Shown: positions 8,692 to 17,474, counted from the first letter of the stretch. The stretch is 60,396 bases of DNA from Candidatus Levybacteria bacterium RIFCSPHIGHO2_01_FULL_36_15 (GCA_001782015.1 MFNJ01000047.1:13912-74307); one strand, 5' to 3'. A program made the numbers and translations. The notes: a model not told the origin generated them from the letters alone.

Positions 8692-9021
8692 TTATAAAAG
8701 TAAATCCTTCACAATTTTATCAAATTTTTGTCTTATTTTTTGAGAAAGAATATCTCGGCTTGGATTGTTTTGTCCCGGCCGTAAGTTTATGATCGAATTA
8801 TAGTCGATTTCCTTTGTTTCCCAATCAATTCCGCCTCCCCAAAGATTTTCCTGTTGAGAGCCTTCTTTGAGAAGTAATTGTTCTCCGTCAAAATGTCTTT
8901 CTCCGCCGCCTGCCAAAATATTTCTTTCCATATCAATTACTAACTTAATATATCCATCAAAATCTTCAGACATTTTTTGAATTTCTTCAGGAGTTGCCTT
9001 GCTTTTGATAATGAGCAACAT
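8692..9021 (-). CDS. DUF5674-like protein, 109 aa
   Basis: Resembles, from memory, the DUF5674 family: N-terminal KATPEEIQKMSEDF followed by GGGERHFDGE, a Trp-Gly-Gly-Gly segment and NLRPGQNNPSRDI. Function of the family is unknown. A TATAAT hexamer (9034-9029) ends 7 nt before the ATG, giving a leaderless start with a weak -35. It heads a two-gene unit with 8374-8688. Confidence 0.65.
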   Translation of the reverse strand: MLLIIKSKATPEEIQKMSEDFDGYIKLVIDMERNILAGGGERHFDGEQLLLKEGSQQENLWGGGIDWETKEIDYNSIINLRPGQNNPSRDILSQKIRQKFDKIVKDLLL

Positions 9022-9231
9022 TTCTTTTATTATACTTTAACAAAAGAATTCTTACTAGGAGTGTTTACGGAAAAACTGCGGAAGGGGAGAGGATGGGATT
9101 GATGTTTATATTAAATCACATTTTGACATAGTGACATTTTTTTAATGCTCGAGCGGTTGAAAGATATTATGTATTCAGATTATGAGATTGTTTAACAAGG
9201 ATGGTTACTAAATTAAGTTCTTTCTTGTGAT

Positions 9232-9675
9232 CTACCTTGTGTCGTACGGTCGGTCTAATATTCCTTTAACGCTAGCTGTGATTTCTTCTGCAGGGTGGAA
9301 TCTTATCATGCTGTAGAACATGTCTCTTTTTCTAACCGTTTCAGGATTTTTTTTTGTGCCGTCAGGGTGATAACTTCTGTCAATAGATTTTGCGTATGAA
9401 TCTGCTAATACTCCATAATGTTTGTCAAATTTCTCTCCGCCATTAGTTAACGTCAAATCATTAGATTCCAATTCTTCTAGTAACCATTCTAATTTTGTAG
9501 GAGCATTATTACTTGCTACCATTAAACCTCGCAAAAACATAGATCTGTCTTCAGTCGGTAATGTAAAGTAGGCTTCAAAATCTGGGTCAACTTCCCTTAT
9601 ATCTACATGAGGTTCAACAGGAAGAGGGGGACGCTTTGTTAATTTTGAAGTTGGTTTCCTTTTTTCAGGTGTCAT
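9232..9675 (-). CDS. Hypothetical protein at the end of the L1 operon, 147 aa
   Basis: Not recognised. Basic N-terminus followed by a helical region (FLRGLMVASNNAPTKLEWLL) and no membrane segment. It begins 9 nt after the rplA stop on the same strand with no separate promoter visible, so it is likely co-transcribed with secE-nusG-rplK-rplA in the place where rplJ often sits. It does not resemble L10. Confidence 0.6.
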   Translation of the reverse strand: MTPEKRKPTSKLTKRPPLPVEPHVDIREVDPDFEAYFTLPTEDRSMFLRGLMVASNNAPTKLEWLLEELESNDLTLTNGGEKFDKHYGVLADSYAKSIDRSYHPDGTKKNPETVRKRDMFYSMIRFHPAEEITASVKGILDRPYDTR

Positions 9676-9684
9676 ATTAATTAT

Positions 9685-10497
9685 TTAGCTTGCGATTTGG
9701 AGTTTAATAGCAGGACTCATTGTTGACTTTAATGTCACATTGTTGATTTTGGTTGAGCCTATGGCGGAAAGGGCGGTTGAGATATTCTCAGATAATTGTT
9801 TTTCTGCAAAAGACAGTTTGCCCACAGACATATGAATAATGGGTGCCTCAGTTTCAGTTTTATAATTTACCTGGCCGTGCGAGAGCTTTTCGATCAGCTT
9901 TTGCGGTTCGGTTGTAATTGTTCCTGCTTTTGGGTTGGGCATAAGGCCCTTTGGTCCTAAAATTCTTGCGACTTTTGCAAGCTTACCCATCATAGAAGGT
10001 TCTGCTATAAGTATATCAAAATCTATAGTACCTTTTGAAACAGCATCAATCAAAGCATCATCCGCAACTTTTATCCTAACTTTTTTCCCTGTTCCGTGGG
10101 GTAGGGCAATTTGCCCGGAAAGGCCTTTCTCTTTTACGTTTATGTGAAGCTCTACAGTTTCATCAAAAGATGCTTTTTTGAATTTTTTTAAAACATCAAC
10201 AGCTTCATTAAGAGTAAAGAGTTTTTGTTTATTAATTGCGGCTTTGTTTTCAAGATATTTTTTCCCTTTTACTTTGGTTTTTACAAATTTCTGTTTCTTT
10301 TTCTTTTCAGGCGCTTTTTCTTCTGGTGTCTTGGTAGCTGAAGTTGCTTTTTCAACTTCTTCAGGATTTGTCGGGCCAACTGTTTTTATTTTTTCTCCAC
10401 CTTTAAGACCAGGAACCTTAACTTCCTCTTTTTTAGGCTTTATTTTTTTCTGTTTTGGAGCTTCTTCTCCGTATGTTTTGATTCTAATTTTACCCAT
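9685..10497 (-). CDS. rplA: Ribosomal protein L1 (uL1) with long N-terminal extension
   Basis: The core from about residue 85 to 270 is ribosomal protein L1 (KYLENKAAINKQKLF, SGQIALPHGTGKKVRI, ILGPKGLMPNPKAGTI, GQVNYKTE). L1 forms the mobile stalk that releases deacylated tRNA and can repress its own operon. About 80 extra residues precede the core; they are Lys/Glu/Pro-rich and start GKIRIKTYGEE, which reads like a deliberate N-terminal motif and not a mis-called start. It lies 24 nt after rplK in the usual order. Confidence 0.95.
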   Translation of the reverse strand: MGKIRIKTYGEEAPKQKKIKPKKEEVKVPGLKGGEKIKTVGPTNPEEVEKATSATKTPEEKAPEKKKKQKFVKTKVKGKKYLENKAAINKQKLFTLNEAVDVLKKFKKASFDETVELHINVKEKGLSGQIALPHGTGKKVRIKVADDALIDAVSKGTIDFDILIAEPSMMGKLAKVARILGPKGLMPNPKAGTITTEPQKLIEKLSHGQVNYKTETEAPIIHMSVGKLSFAEKQLSENISTALSAIGSTKINNVTLKSTMSPAIKLQIAS

Positions 10498-10521
10498 TTT
10501 TTACAATTTCAAATTTTAAAA

Positions 10522-10953
10522 TTAAACTTCCTGTTCCGTTTCCACTCCCATTGACCTTGCGGTTCCACGTACAATGTTGGCCGCGGCTTTAAGGTCTTTG
10601 GTGTTCAAGTCGTCCATCTTGGTTTTGGCTATTTCCTCAATTTGGGCACGGGTTAATTTTCCCGCTACCTCGCGGCTTGGTTTTTGAGCACCCCTTTCAA
10701 GTTTAAGAGTTTTTTTAATAAGCTCTGAAACCGGAGGCTTTTTGATCGTAAAAGAAAAAGTTCTGTCTTCATATACGGTTATGACGACCGGAAGAACCGT
10801 GCCTTTTTGATCAGAAGTTTTATCGTTGAAAGCCCTTACAAACTCCATTATCGGCAGACCGTGCTGACCAAGAGCCGGACCAACAGGCGGAGCAGGGGTT
10901 GCTTCTGCGCCCTTAATATTTAATTTTATAATTGTCTTTATTTTCTTAGCCAT
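10522..10953 (-). CDS. rplK: Ribosomal protein L11 (uL11)
   Basis: 143 residues, normal length. Contains the N-terminal signature [20 protein letters not shown] and the C-terminal RNA-binding domain ([12 protein letters not shown]). L11 binds the GTPase-associated region of 23S rRNA. A purine-rich Shine-Dalgarno-like stretch (AAGGAAGG) sits just upstream, unlike many leaderless genes in this window. It is the second gene downstream of nusG-type context, separated from nusG by an AT-rich palindromic repeat. Confidence 0.97.
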   Translation of the reverse strand: MAKKIKTIIKLNIKGAEATPAPPVGPALGQHGLPIMEFVRAFNDKTSDQKGTVLPVVITVYEDRTFSFTIKKPPVSELIKKTLKLERGAQKPSREVAGKLTRAQIEEIAKTKMDDLNTKDLKAAANIVRGTARSMGVETEQEV

Positions 10954-10971
10954 GTTCCTTCCTTTCAGTCA

Positions 10972-11066
10972 GTCAAATTCAAAATTAAAAGTTCAAAATG
11001 CAAAATTAATTAAACTTTTAACTTTAAACTATAACTTTGAACTTTGCACTTTGAATTTTTAACTAG
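10972..11066. repeat. AT-rich palindromic spacer repeat (TTCAAA / TTTGAA family)
   Basis: Direct and inverted copies of TTCAAAATTmotif variants: the left half reads as purine-rich TTCAAAA units and the right half as TTTGAACTTT units. Similar tracts occur at 19338-19440, 29547-29655 and, in frame, inside leuS. Here it separates nusG and rplK in one transcript. Confidence 0.6.
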
Positions 11067-11067
11067 T

Positions 11068-11655
11068 TTATATCTTCGCGATTTGCAAAAAATCTAATTC
11101 TACTGGTGTTTCACGACCAAAAATTGATACCAGCACTTTTACTTTTCCGCGTGTTTCGTCAATAGATTCAATTGTACCAAGAAAATCATTGAAGGGTCCG
11201 TCAGTAATTTTTACAGCTTCTCCCACAGTAAAAGCCGTTTTGAAAACCGGTTCATTCATCTCTACAAACCTAACGATTGCTTCAACCTCTTCATCTCTTA
11301 CTGGTGTTGGTTTATTTTCCGCGCCTACAAAAGAAGTGACACCTGGAGTAGTCCTAACCAGGATCCATGATTCATCATCCAAAACCATTCTTACCAGGAT
11401 ATAACCCGGAAAAATTTTTTCTTTAACGTTTTCTTTTTTCCCGCCTTTAATTTTTATGGTTTCCTTTGTTGGGACTAATACCTCCAGGATTCTCTCCGTA
11501 AAGCCCATGCTTTGAACTCTTTGCATAAGAGTTTTTGCCACTTTACCTTCGTGGCCCGAATAGGTATGAACTATATACCACTTGCCCAGCTTTTTGACAG
11601 GAGCAGCTGTTGCTACCTCTTCTTTTTTGCTTTCCTCTTTCGGTTGATTATCCAT
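11068..11655 (-). CDS. nusG: Transcription antitermination protein NusG
   Basis: 195 residues. An N-terminal ~25-residue Lys/Glu/Ala extension precedes the NGN domain (WYIVHTYSGHEGKVAKTL, FPGYILVRM) and the C-terminal KOW domain (VKITDGPFNDFLGTIESID). NusG binds RNA polymerase and links it to Rho or the ribosome. It follows secE as in most bacteria. No clear ribosome binding site is seen before the ATG. Confidence 0.96.
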   Translation of the reverse strand: MDNQPKEESKKEEVATAAPVKKLGKWYIVHTYSGHEGKVAKTLMQRVQSMGFTERILEVLVPTKETIKIKGGKKENVKEKIFPGYILVRMVLDDESWILVRTTPGVTSFVGAENKPTPVRDEEVEAIVRFVEMNEPVFKTAFTVGEAVKITDGPFNDFLGTIESIDETRGKVKVLVSIFGRETPVELDFLQIAKI

Positions 11656-11663
11656 ATTTGTTA

Positions 11664-11742
11664 GCGTTCAGTTTGCTAGCGTCTAGCGTTTAGTTTTTTT
11701 TATATTCTGAGTCTAGACGCTAAACGCTAATTACTAGACGCT
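11664..11742. repeat. Inverted repeat between secE and nusG
   Basis: Copies of TAGCGTCTAGCGTTTAG and its complement (CTAAACGCTAATTAC, CTAGACGCT) form a long imperfect hairpin. A further partial copy lies at 12055-12070 upstream of secE. The repeat fills the whole intercistronic gap. Confidence 0.7.
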
Positions 11743-11748
11743 TATTTT

Positions 11749-11922
11749 TTATTTTATTACTATCTCAAGTATTTTTGTTAATAAAAGGTCGGAAAATCCT
11801 ATGAAAAGCCCTACAAATACACTGATAACTATTACTATGCCGGTTAATCTCATAGCTTCCTTTCTTGTAGGAAATGTGACCTTTTCCAATTCCGACCTTA
11901 CTTCCTTTAAGAAACTTAGCAT
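11749..11922 (-). CDS. secE: Protein translocase subunit SecE
   Basis: 57 residues with one C-terminal membrane segment, the short bacterial SecE form. The conserved amphipathic motif (FLKEVRSELEKVTFPTRKEA) precedes the helix. SecE holds SecY and forms the export channel used by the many secreted proteins here. The ATG at 11922 is chosen over one 23 codons upstream because it gives the normal family length; an AGGA lies 8-11 nt before it. First gene of the secE-nusG-rplK-rplA unit. Confidence 0.9.
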   Translation of the reverse strand: MLSFLKEVRSELEKVTFPTRKEAMRLTGIVIVISVFVGLFIGFSDLLLTKILEIVIK

Positions 11923-12006
11923 ATCTACAATCCTGACTTTGACTTTATAGAATTCTTTTACCAAAGTACAAATCAGGATACAGGATGTCATTTTATCAGT
12001 TTTCTC

Positions 12007-12111
12007 TTGACATGTAAAGTAGATACAGGGTAGAATAGGGTAGCTGTTAGTTAGTCAGCGTCTAGCGTTCATGTATAATTCTATAGCCTGACTGCCATAT
12101 ATAGAATTGTA
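12007..12111 (+). promoter_or_regulatory. Promoter and leader hairpin upstream of galU
   Basis: TTGACA at 12007-12012, 18-nt spacer, TAGAAT at 12031-12036. The resulting leader of about 110 nt holds a 12-bp stem (12074-12085 with 12100-12111) with one wobble pair. It could be a regulatory hairpin or another repeat copy. Confidence 0.5.
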
Positions 12112-12150
12112 TAGGGCATACAGTTAGATATAAAACTAGATACTTAATTT

Positions 12151-13041
12151 ATGAAGATAAGAAAAGCAGTTATACCGGCGGCTGGATTTGGTACCCGTTT
12201 TTTACCTCAAACCAAAGCAATGCCCAAAGAAATGCTTCCTATAGTTGACAAGCCTATCGTTCAGTATATCGTGGAGGAACTGGTTGACGCGGGTATTAAA
12301 GACATAATTATTGTCACGGGATACCATAAAAGGACAATAGAAGATCATTTTGACAGACCCAGCATGGAATTGGTTGAAAACCTCAGGATGGGAGGAGAGA
12401 AAAAAAGGCATCTTCTTGATGAGGCTGAAAGAATAGCGGATCTGGCTAATTTTGTTTATATACGGCAAAAAGGGCCGTACGGAAATGGAACGCCACTTTT
12501 GAATGTCAGAGAAATTATAGGAGACGAGCCATTTATTTATACATGGAGCGATGATTTTATAAAAGCGCATCCCAAATCGCGTTTCAAACAGTTGATTGAT
12601 GTTTATGATGAATTCGGTTGCTCGGTTTTGGCAGCAATCCGCGCAAAGCGCGATGAAGATTATGACCGCTATGGCTTTGCCGGCGGTAAAGTAATAAGAG
12701 ACGGAATTATTGATGTTAAAACAATTATTGAAAAACCTGGAAAAAGCAACGCTCCTTCCGATTTGGCAACCGTAAGCGGTTTTATATTTACTCCTGATAT
12801 TTTTGGTTACTTGGACGAAGCTCTTGATAATTTAAATGATGGCGCGGAGCTTTACTATAATGATGCTCTTAAGCTTATGCTTGATGACGGCAAGAAAGTC
12901 ATAGCCTGCGAGATCAAGGGAGGCAAATATTATGATACAGGTAACAAACTTGAATATCTTAAGACCGTTATAGAATTTTCCCTTGAACATCCGGAAATAA
13001 ACGGGGAACTCCGACGCTTCCTCAAGAATTTAAAAATATAA
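12151..13041 (+). CDS. galU: UTP-glucose-1-phosphate uridylyltransferase
   Basis: 296 residues, full length. It makes UDP-glucose from UTP and glucose-1-phosphate for cell-envelope glycans. Visible motifs: the nucleotide-binding AAGFGTRFLPQTKAMPKEM at the N-terminus, KPIVQYIVEE, the active-site region IEKP (VKTIIEKPGKS), and AGGKVIRDG. Start ATG at 12151 is the only sensible one. Probably monocistronic: the next gene has its own promoter. Confidence 0.96.
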   Translation: MKIRKAVIPAAGFGTRFLPQTKAMPKEMLPIVDKPIVQYIVEELVDAGIKDIIIVTGYHKRTIEDHFDRPSMELVENLRMGGEKKRHLLDEAERIADLANFVYIRQKGPYGNGTPLLNVREIIGDEPFIYTWSDDFIKAHPKSRFKQLIDVYDEFGCSVLAAIRAKRDEDYDRYGFAGGKVIRDGIIDVKTIIEKPGKSNAPSDLATVSGFIFTPDIFGYLDEALDNLNDGAELYYNDALKLMLDDGKKVIACEIKGGKYYDTGNKLEYLKTVIEFSLEHPEINGELRRFLKNLKI

Positions 13042-13087
13042 AGGTTAATTTTTATTACTTTACAAAAATAGTTTGTTAACCTCCTTC

Positions 13088-13116
13088 TTGACTATCTAAA
13101 ATATGTGTGTTATACA
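13088..13116 (+). promoter_or_regulatory. Promoter of the VapBC-type pair
   Basis: TTGACT at 13088-13093, 17-nt spacer, TATACA at 13111-13116, then 9 nt to the ATG at 13126. Short TATACAT repeats around the -10 could be the antitoxin operator. Confidence 0.7.
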
Positions 13117-13125
13117 TTATACATC

Positions 13126-13362
13126 ATGATACGTACTCAGATTTACTTGACAGAAGAACTATATAGAGATGTTGAGGCTCTTGCCAGGAGACAGAAAAAA
13201 ACAAAATCCCAGGTAATCAGGGAGTCTTTAGAAGAAGGTTTGGAAGGGAAAAAGAAAACCTATAACGCGGGGAAAATTCTTTTAAAAATTGCCGGTAAAG
13301 CTGTTAAAGGTGGAGAGAAAGATCTCTCCGAGAATATTGATAAATATTTATACGAAGAATGA
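13126..13362 (+). CDS. Ribbon-helix-helix antitoxin (VapB-like)
   Basis: 78 residues. The N-terminus IRTQIYLTEELYRDVEALARRQ is a classical ribbon-helix-helix (CopG/Arc) DNA-binding fold, and the C-terminal half should wrap the toxin. It should neutralise the downstream PIN protein and repress the shared promoter. The ATG at 13126 is fixed by the promoter 9 nt upstream. The stop overlaps the toxin start (ATGA), typical of toxin-antitoxin pairs. Confidence 0.85.
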   Translation: MIRTQIYLTEELYRDVEALARRQKKTKSQVIRESLEEGLEGKKKTYNAGKILLKIAGKAVKGGEKDLSENIDKYLYEE

Positions 13363-13772
13363 GTAATTTTGTAGTTATTGATTCGAGTGCACTTGTGTCA
13401 CTTGCGTCTGTCGATGACCAGAATCATTCTAAAGCGAAAGCTATAAGTAGTGATTGCATGAAAAAAGGTAAAACAGTGATACTTCCAAGTGGTGTTTTGA
13501 GTGAAACACTGAATATTGTGGGGAAAAAATTTGGCCGTAGTAAACAGCTTGACTTAGGAAAAGATTTATTATTCTCAGATGCTTTTGCCATTACGGAAGG
13601 TTCACTGGATATTTGCATGAATGCATTTGAAAAACTGAAAAACCAAGCTTTATCTGTTTCTTTTACAGACTGTCTTGTCATGGTATTTGCCGATAAATAT
13701 AAAACAGAAGAAGTTTTCGGATTTGATGAAGCATTTGGTAAAAACGGATACAAACTGCCGGGAGCTTCGTAA
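13359..13772 (+). CDS. PIN-domain ribonuclease toxin (VapC-like)
   Basis: 137-residue PIN domain. The acidic metal-binding residues are visible: Asp8 in VIDSSAL, a Glu in VLSETLN, Asp in SFTDCLVM and Asp in FGFDEAF. VapC toxins cut tRNA or rRNA. It overlaps the antitoxin gene by 4 nt. No other gene shares the transcript clearly. Confidence 0.88.
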   Translation: MSNFVVIDSSALVSLASVDDQNHSKAKAISSDCMKKGKTVILPSGVLSETLNIVGKKFGRSKQLDLGKDLLFSDAFAITEGSLDICMNAFEKLKNQALSVSFTDCLVMVFADKYKTEEVFGFDEAFGKNGYKLPGAS

Positions 13773-13833
13773 AATTTGACAACGGATGGTATATTTGATA
13801 TATTCTTTTACAATAACTATCATTTTGTAATAT

Positions 13834-14457
13834 ATGGCAGGACCGGAGCAGCAAAAACCAAAAACAGGAGAATACGTGCATACGGTAGATGAGATACTTG
13901 GTTATGAATTTATGGCGCATTTTGCTGAATACCCATCTAACCTTCCTGTCCTTTATTCTTCTTTAGATCAAGGTTATTTTGAAGCTCTTGGCCAATATCT
14001 GTTTGAATCTTCTTACTCTCAGTTGCCTCCTGAAAAAAAGGCAGGGTGCGATAGGGCTGCAGCAGATTATATTATTCGCGAAAGAGGATTGGGTGGTATC
14101 GCTTGCTTATTGTTTCCAAATCCGGAGGAAAGGTTAGAAGATGAATTCAATAGGGACAGGATGTCATTTGGACATTCGGAACGTTTAGAAAGAATGATAC
14201 AGGAGAAAAGGGAAAGTTTTAAAAGATATGATGGTCTTCGTAAAGTAGTGGAGGGTTGGAGTGAAAATACCAAGCGTAGCGCTTTATATAAAGGATTAAC
14301 CGCAGGAATTGGAGTATTGGATGCAAAGATTGCTGATTTATCATTTCCTTCTAGCGAAGGGCCATTGGATCCTGGTTCAGAGGATAGAATAACTAAAATT
14401 AATCTGGAAATTAATACATGTAGAGAACTTCAGAGACAGCTGCTAGAAAGAAAATAA
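13834..14457 (+). CDS. Hypothetical protein, 207 aa
   Basis: Not recognised. Soluble and largely helical, with a coiled-coil-like C-terminal third (DRITKINLEINTCRELQRQLLERK). A promoter (TTGACA 13776-13781, 17 nt, TATATT 13799-13804) lies upstream with about 29 nt to the ATG, so this gene has a short leader. Neighbours give no hint of function. Confidence 0.6.
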   Translation: MAGPEQQKPKTGEYVHTVDEILGYEFMAHFAEYPSNLPVLYSSLDQGYFEALGQYLFESSYSQLPPEKKAGCDRAAADYIIRERGLGGIACLLFPNPEERLEDEFNRDRMSFGHSERLERMIQEKRESFKRYDGLRKVVEGWSENTKRSALYKGLTAGIGVLDAKIADLSFPSSEGPLDPGSEDRITKINLEINTCRELQRQLLERK

Positions 14458-14537
14458 ACCCCGATTTATATTTAAACAATACTAAGTCTCATTATTCACC
14501 TTTTTCTGATGTCCACCTTGAAAGAGTTCCATTCGTC

Positions 14538-14553
14538 TCCGTCAATTGACGGA
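14538..14553. repeat. 16-bp perfect palindrome in a 215-nt gene-free gap
   Basis: TCCGTCAATTGACGGA. A one-base variant forms part of the repeat at 26198-26304, so this is probably a fragment of the same family. The rest of 14458-14672 shows no gene. Confidence 0.6.
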
Positions 14554-14672
14554 TCCTCAGGACTACCTTCCAGGAGGACTTTCGCTTTGAATATAAATTG
14601 AGCTTAAATCCTCATTCTTCATAAATCTGCCTTTTTCTGCTAAACTTTAATTAATCTATTGCTGGAATTCAT

Positions 14673-14837
14673 ATGCAACAAAATAGCCAAAATCAGGATA
14701 AGAAAAAAATCTTAAAAGAGTATGAAAGAAAGGCAGAGGAAATTATCGGCAAGATGCTGCAGGTCTTAATCCGTGCTCAAAGAAAAGTGGATGACATAGC
14801 ATACAGAAGAATTTTGGAGAAGATCCAGAAAGAATAA
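14673..14837 (+). CDS. Small hypothetical protein, 54 aa
   Basis: Not recognised. Short charged helical protein (QQNSQNQDKKKILKEYERKA...RRILEKIQKE) likely to form one or two helices. Its stop lies 2 nt before the start of the kinase-like gene, so the two are probably one transcript and translationally coupled. Too short for usual gene callers but well formed, with no internal stop and a clean junction. Confidence 0.55.
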   Translation: MQQNSQNQDKKKILKEYERKAEEIIGKMLQVLIRAQRKVDDIAYRRILEKIQKE

Positions 14838-14839
14838 TT

Positions 14840-17203
14840 ATGCCAGGAGAGTCAGCGGAACCGTTACAAAAACCACCTGAAGTTACAAACCTCGCTGAAA
14901 AAGGTCCAAAACAAGAAGGATCTTCCGTTGAGAGAGGATTTCAGAAAAAATCCCAAGAAGCAACAAGAACTGCGGAATCAATAGACAGGCAAGTTGATCA
15001 ACTTGCAAAAGGAAATCCGGGTGTTAATTTAACCGCAGATGTAGCCCAGTCACAAAGTTTAAGAAGAGAACTAGGAGAGGAAACATCTGCCGTAAGGGTA
15101 AAACTGATAGGAGCAGAAACTAACCCTCCAGAAAAAACTTCTTATGACTTATTGATGGAAGCTTCTATTAAGGCAGCAGACGCTACGCAGCAAACAGATA
15201 CTACTCTAAGAAATAAATTGCTGAATGATGCTTTGGATAGGTTTGTTAGAATCAAATCAGAAGCAACTGATCCAGCTATTTTGTTAAGTGCGGATGGAGG
15301 AATTTCTGGAGTAGCTGGCAAGCTTTACGAAAATTCAAGTTGCATGGAAACAGTTCATGGCGCGATAGGTTCTGTTACTGGTGATCTTTCACCTCTTGGC
15401 CTTGCGAAAGCCGAAGTCATTTTAAAAGCGGCTGAAGCAAAAAAGAAAACACCTGATGATGAATCCAATATTGCTTATGCTAGGCGATTTATCGCGCTAG
15501 CAAAAGAGAATCTACAAGGCTCAAAAATACCTCAAAAACCTGAGCAAGCCCCAGCGCCACCATCTACATCGGCTCCAAAAGGCAAAGCCAACGAAGCAGC
15601 AGCCAGTGGTAACAAAGAGACAGAGGAAATTAATAAAGAAATGGCAAAGATTGTTAAGGCTATTAATTTAGCAGAAATCAATGGTGAAAAAGCAAAAGTT
15701 GAAGACGGTTTGGGAAAGCTTTTTGAACTGAGAGTTAAAACATCCAAAACTCAACCGGATCCAGATACTGAACTTATATTACAAACAGCGGTAGATGCTG
15801 TCCTCCAGAATGTTTATGGAAGGGATATGGCGCCTAATTTAATAAATGTAGCAGGCGGACTTATAAACCGTTACGATGGGACAATGGAAGGAATGGAAAA
15901 AGCGGAGGCAATGCTAAGATTTGTCCGAGATAAAAAACCGCATAGTGATTTTTATAATAAGTACACAGCCTACATGCAGGAAGGGATAAGTCTCAGAAGA
16001 AGAAGCATAGCCCACCCGGAAGAAAAAGATCAATTATATAAAGACTTTAAAGAATGGAAAGAGAGAAACGTTTTAAGAAATAAACCAGAGGCGGAATTTG
16101 AATACTCATTTATGGTTGATAAGGAGCTTTTATCTGATATAGCACTTATGCCGGAAATACGTGAAATCGGTTCGGCGCCTGATGCAGTAAAAGAATTAAG
16201 GCATGAATTGACTCTGGCTGCCCAGCATCCCCGCGAGAGGGATACAGCAGAAATAAAAGCAAAAATTCAAAAAGAACTATTAAAGCCACACAACACGTTG
16301 GAGGTAGATTATCTTAATAATCTCGGAGCGCTAGCTGATAGATTAAGGGATCCGGCAAAAGTTCTGCTTGAGGAAGACAGAAAAGCAGCTTATGAAGCCA
16401 GTCCTGAAGCTTTTGAGAAAATGCATAAGCAATTACCAAAAGTAGAAGTAGGTGGGTTGCTTCCCTGGGAAGGGAAAAATTATAAGGTTGAAAAGATGTT
16501 AGGGGCAGGTGCGGGAGGAGATGTGTATCTTGCTGTTTCGCATGAAGGTGAAAAGATTGTTATAAAAGTAGCAAAGTATCAAAATGATCCCAAGGCTGAA
16601 GCAAAATTTATGGGAGAAGATTATACTTTGATACGAATGGCTGATTATCAAAGAAAGCACAATATGTTAAAAGAGGGGCATATCTTAACTCCTGAATTTT
16701 TAGGAAGTGGTAATACTGTAGACGGAAAGCAGTTTTTGGCTATGACATTTGCAGAAGGCAAAATGATAGTGGGAGGAGAACCTTTAGCTGAAAAAGATAT
16801 TGCGGAAATTGGGATGCAAGCTTGCAGCGTGCTGAAGTGTTCTTCTGAGCTTGGAAAGACATATTTTGATTTCCATCCGGATGATCTTCGTTGGGATAGT
16901 GAAGCAGGAAAAGTTACAATGCTTGACTGGGATGTGCTTCTGCCATTAGTGGATATGGATGAGAGGGTTCAAAGAGCAAATCCAAGCATTGATGTATTTA
17001 CATTATCTAAATACTTATATCAGGGAGCGACAGGTAAAGATAGCCTGGAAGTTGAAAACGAGGAGATAAATGAAGCCTTAAAGACTTTATCGCTTTCCCC
17101 AGGCATGAAAAAAATTTTTGCCAAAGCTTTGGATGAAGATCCTTCCCAAAGATACCAAGCAGCAGATGAATTAATGGCAGATTTTGAAGCGTTAGGAAAA
17201 TAA
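14840..17203 (+). CDS. Large helical protein with C-terminal kinase-like domain
   Basis: 787 residues. Residues 1-530 are helical, Glu/Lys/Ala-rich and without recognised domains; the stretch 230-255 is a Pro/Ala linker. Residues 540-787 look like a protein-kinase-fold domain: glycine loop GAGAGGDVY, Lys576 in IVIKVAK, a catalytic-loop-like FDFHPDDLRWD (Asp677), a metal-site-like LDWD (Asp696, Asp698), and a C-lobe ending DPSQRYQAADELM as in bacterial Ser/Thr kinases. The HRD motif is absent and the usual Asn is replaced, closer to APH/Fn3K-type kinases, so activity is uncertain. No membrane segment. Sits between two small genes. Confidence 0.75.
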   Translation: MPGESAEPLQKPPEVTNLAEKGPKQEGSSVERGFQKKSQEATRTAESIDRQVDQLAKGNPGVNLTADVAQSQSLRRELGEETSAVRVKLIGAETNPPEKTSYDLLMEASIKAADATQQTDTTLRNKLLNDALDRFVRIKSEATDPAILLSADGGISGVAGKLYENSSCMETVHGAIGSVTGDLSPLGLAKAEVILKAAEAKKKTPDDESNIAYARRFIALAKENLQGSKIPQKPEQAPAPPSTSAPKGKANEAAASGNKETEEINKEMAKIVKAINLAEINGEKAKVEDGLGKLFELRVKTSKTQPDPDTELILQTAVDAVLQNVYGRDMAPNLINVAGGLINRYDGTMEGMEKAEAMLRFVRDKKPHSDFYNKYTAYMQEGISLRRRSIAHPEEKDQLYKDFKEWKERNVLRNKPEAEFEYSFMVDKELLSDIALMPEIREIGSAPDAVKELRHELTLAAQHPRERDTAEIKAKIQKELLKPHNTLEVDYLNNLGALADRLRDPAKVLLEEDRKAAYEASPEAFEKMHKQLPKVEVGGLLPWEGKNYKVEKMLGAGAGGDVYLAVSHEGEKIVIKVAKYQNDPKAEAKFMGEDYTLIRMADYQRKHNMLKEGHILTPEFLGSGNTVDGKQFLAMTFAEGKMIVGGEPLAEKDIAEIGMQACSVLKCSSELGKTYFDFHPDDLRWDSEAGKVTMLDWDVLLPLVDMDERVQRANPSIDVFTLSKYLYQGATGKDSLEVENEEINEALKTLSLSPGMKKIFAKALDEDPSQRYQAADELMADFEALGK

Positions 17204-17249
17204 GCAACAAACTTAAAATTATACATTTTATGTTAGGAGGTGATAATTG

Positions 17250-17468
17250 ATGCACAATAGGTTACACGACCCGCAGGAAGATGATCCTGAAAAAGGAAAA
17301 ATAATAAAAACAGCTGAGGAAGAAGCCATAAAAGAACTGGAAAATATACCCAGGAAATTGGGATTTGTCCATTTGCTTTGGAAAACCCAAAAAAGAATTT
17401 TGAAAGATAAATACGGGATAGACTGGAAGACTTCAGCAGAAATGAATCCTGATACAAGATTTGATTAA
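17250..17468 (+). CDS. Small hypothetical protein with strong Shine-Dalgarno
   Basis: 72-73 residues, acidic N-terminus then a basic helix (LLWKTQKRILKDKYGIDW). Not recognised. An AGGAGGTGAT sequence (17235-17244), fully complementary to the 16S rRNA tail, lies 5 nt before the ATG, the best ribosome binding site in the window. It should be strongly translated from the kinase-like transcript. It faces the next minus-strand gene with a 6-nt gap. Confidence 0.7.
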   Translation: MHNRLHDPQEDDPEKGKIIKTAEEEAIKELENIPRKLGFVHLLWKTQKRILKDKYGIDWKTSAEMNPDTRFD

Positions 17469-17474
17469 CACATA

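Noticed and set aside
13359..13362. Recoding of TGA (as in Gracilibacteria/SR1)
   Set aside because: TGA acts as a normal stop here, for example in the ATGA overlap of the VapBC-type pair, and no gene needs TGA read-through.
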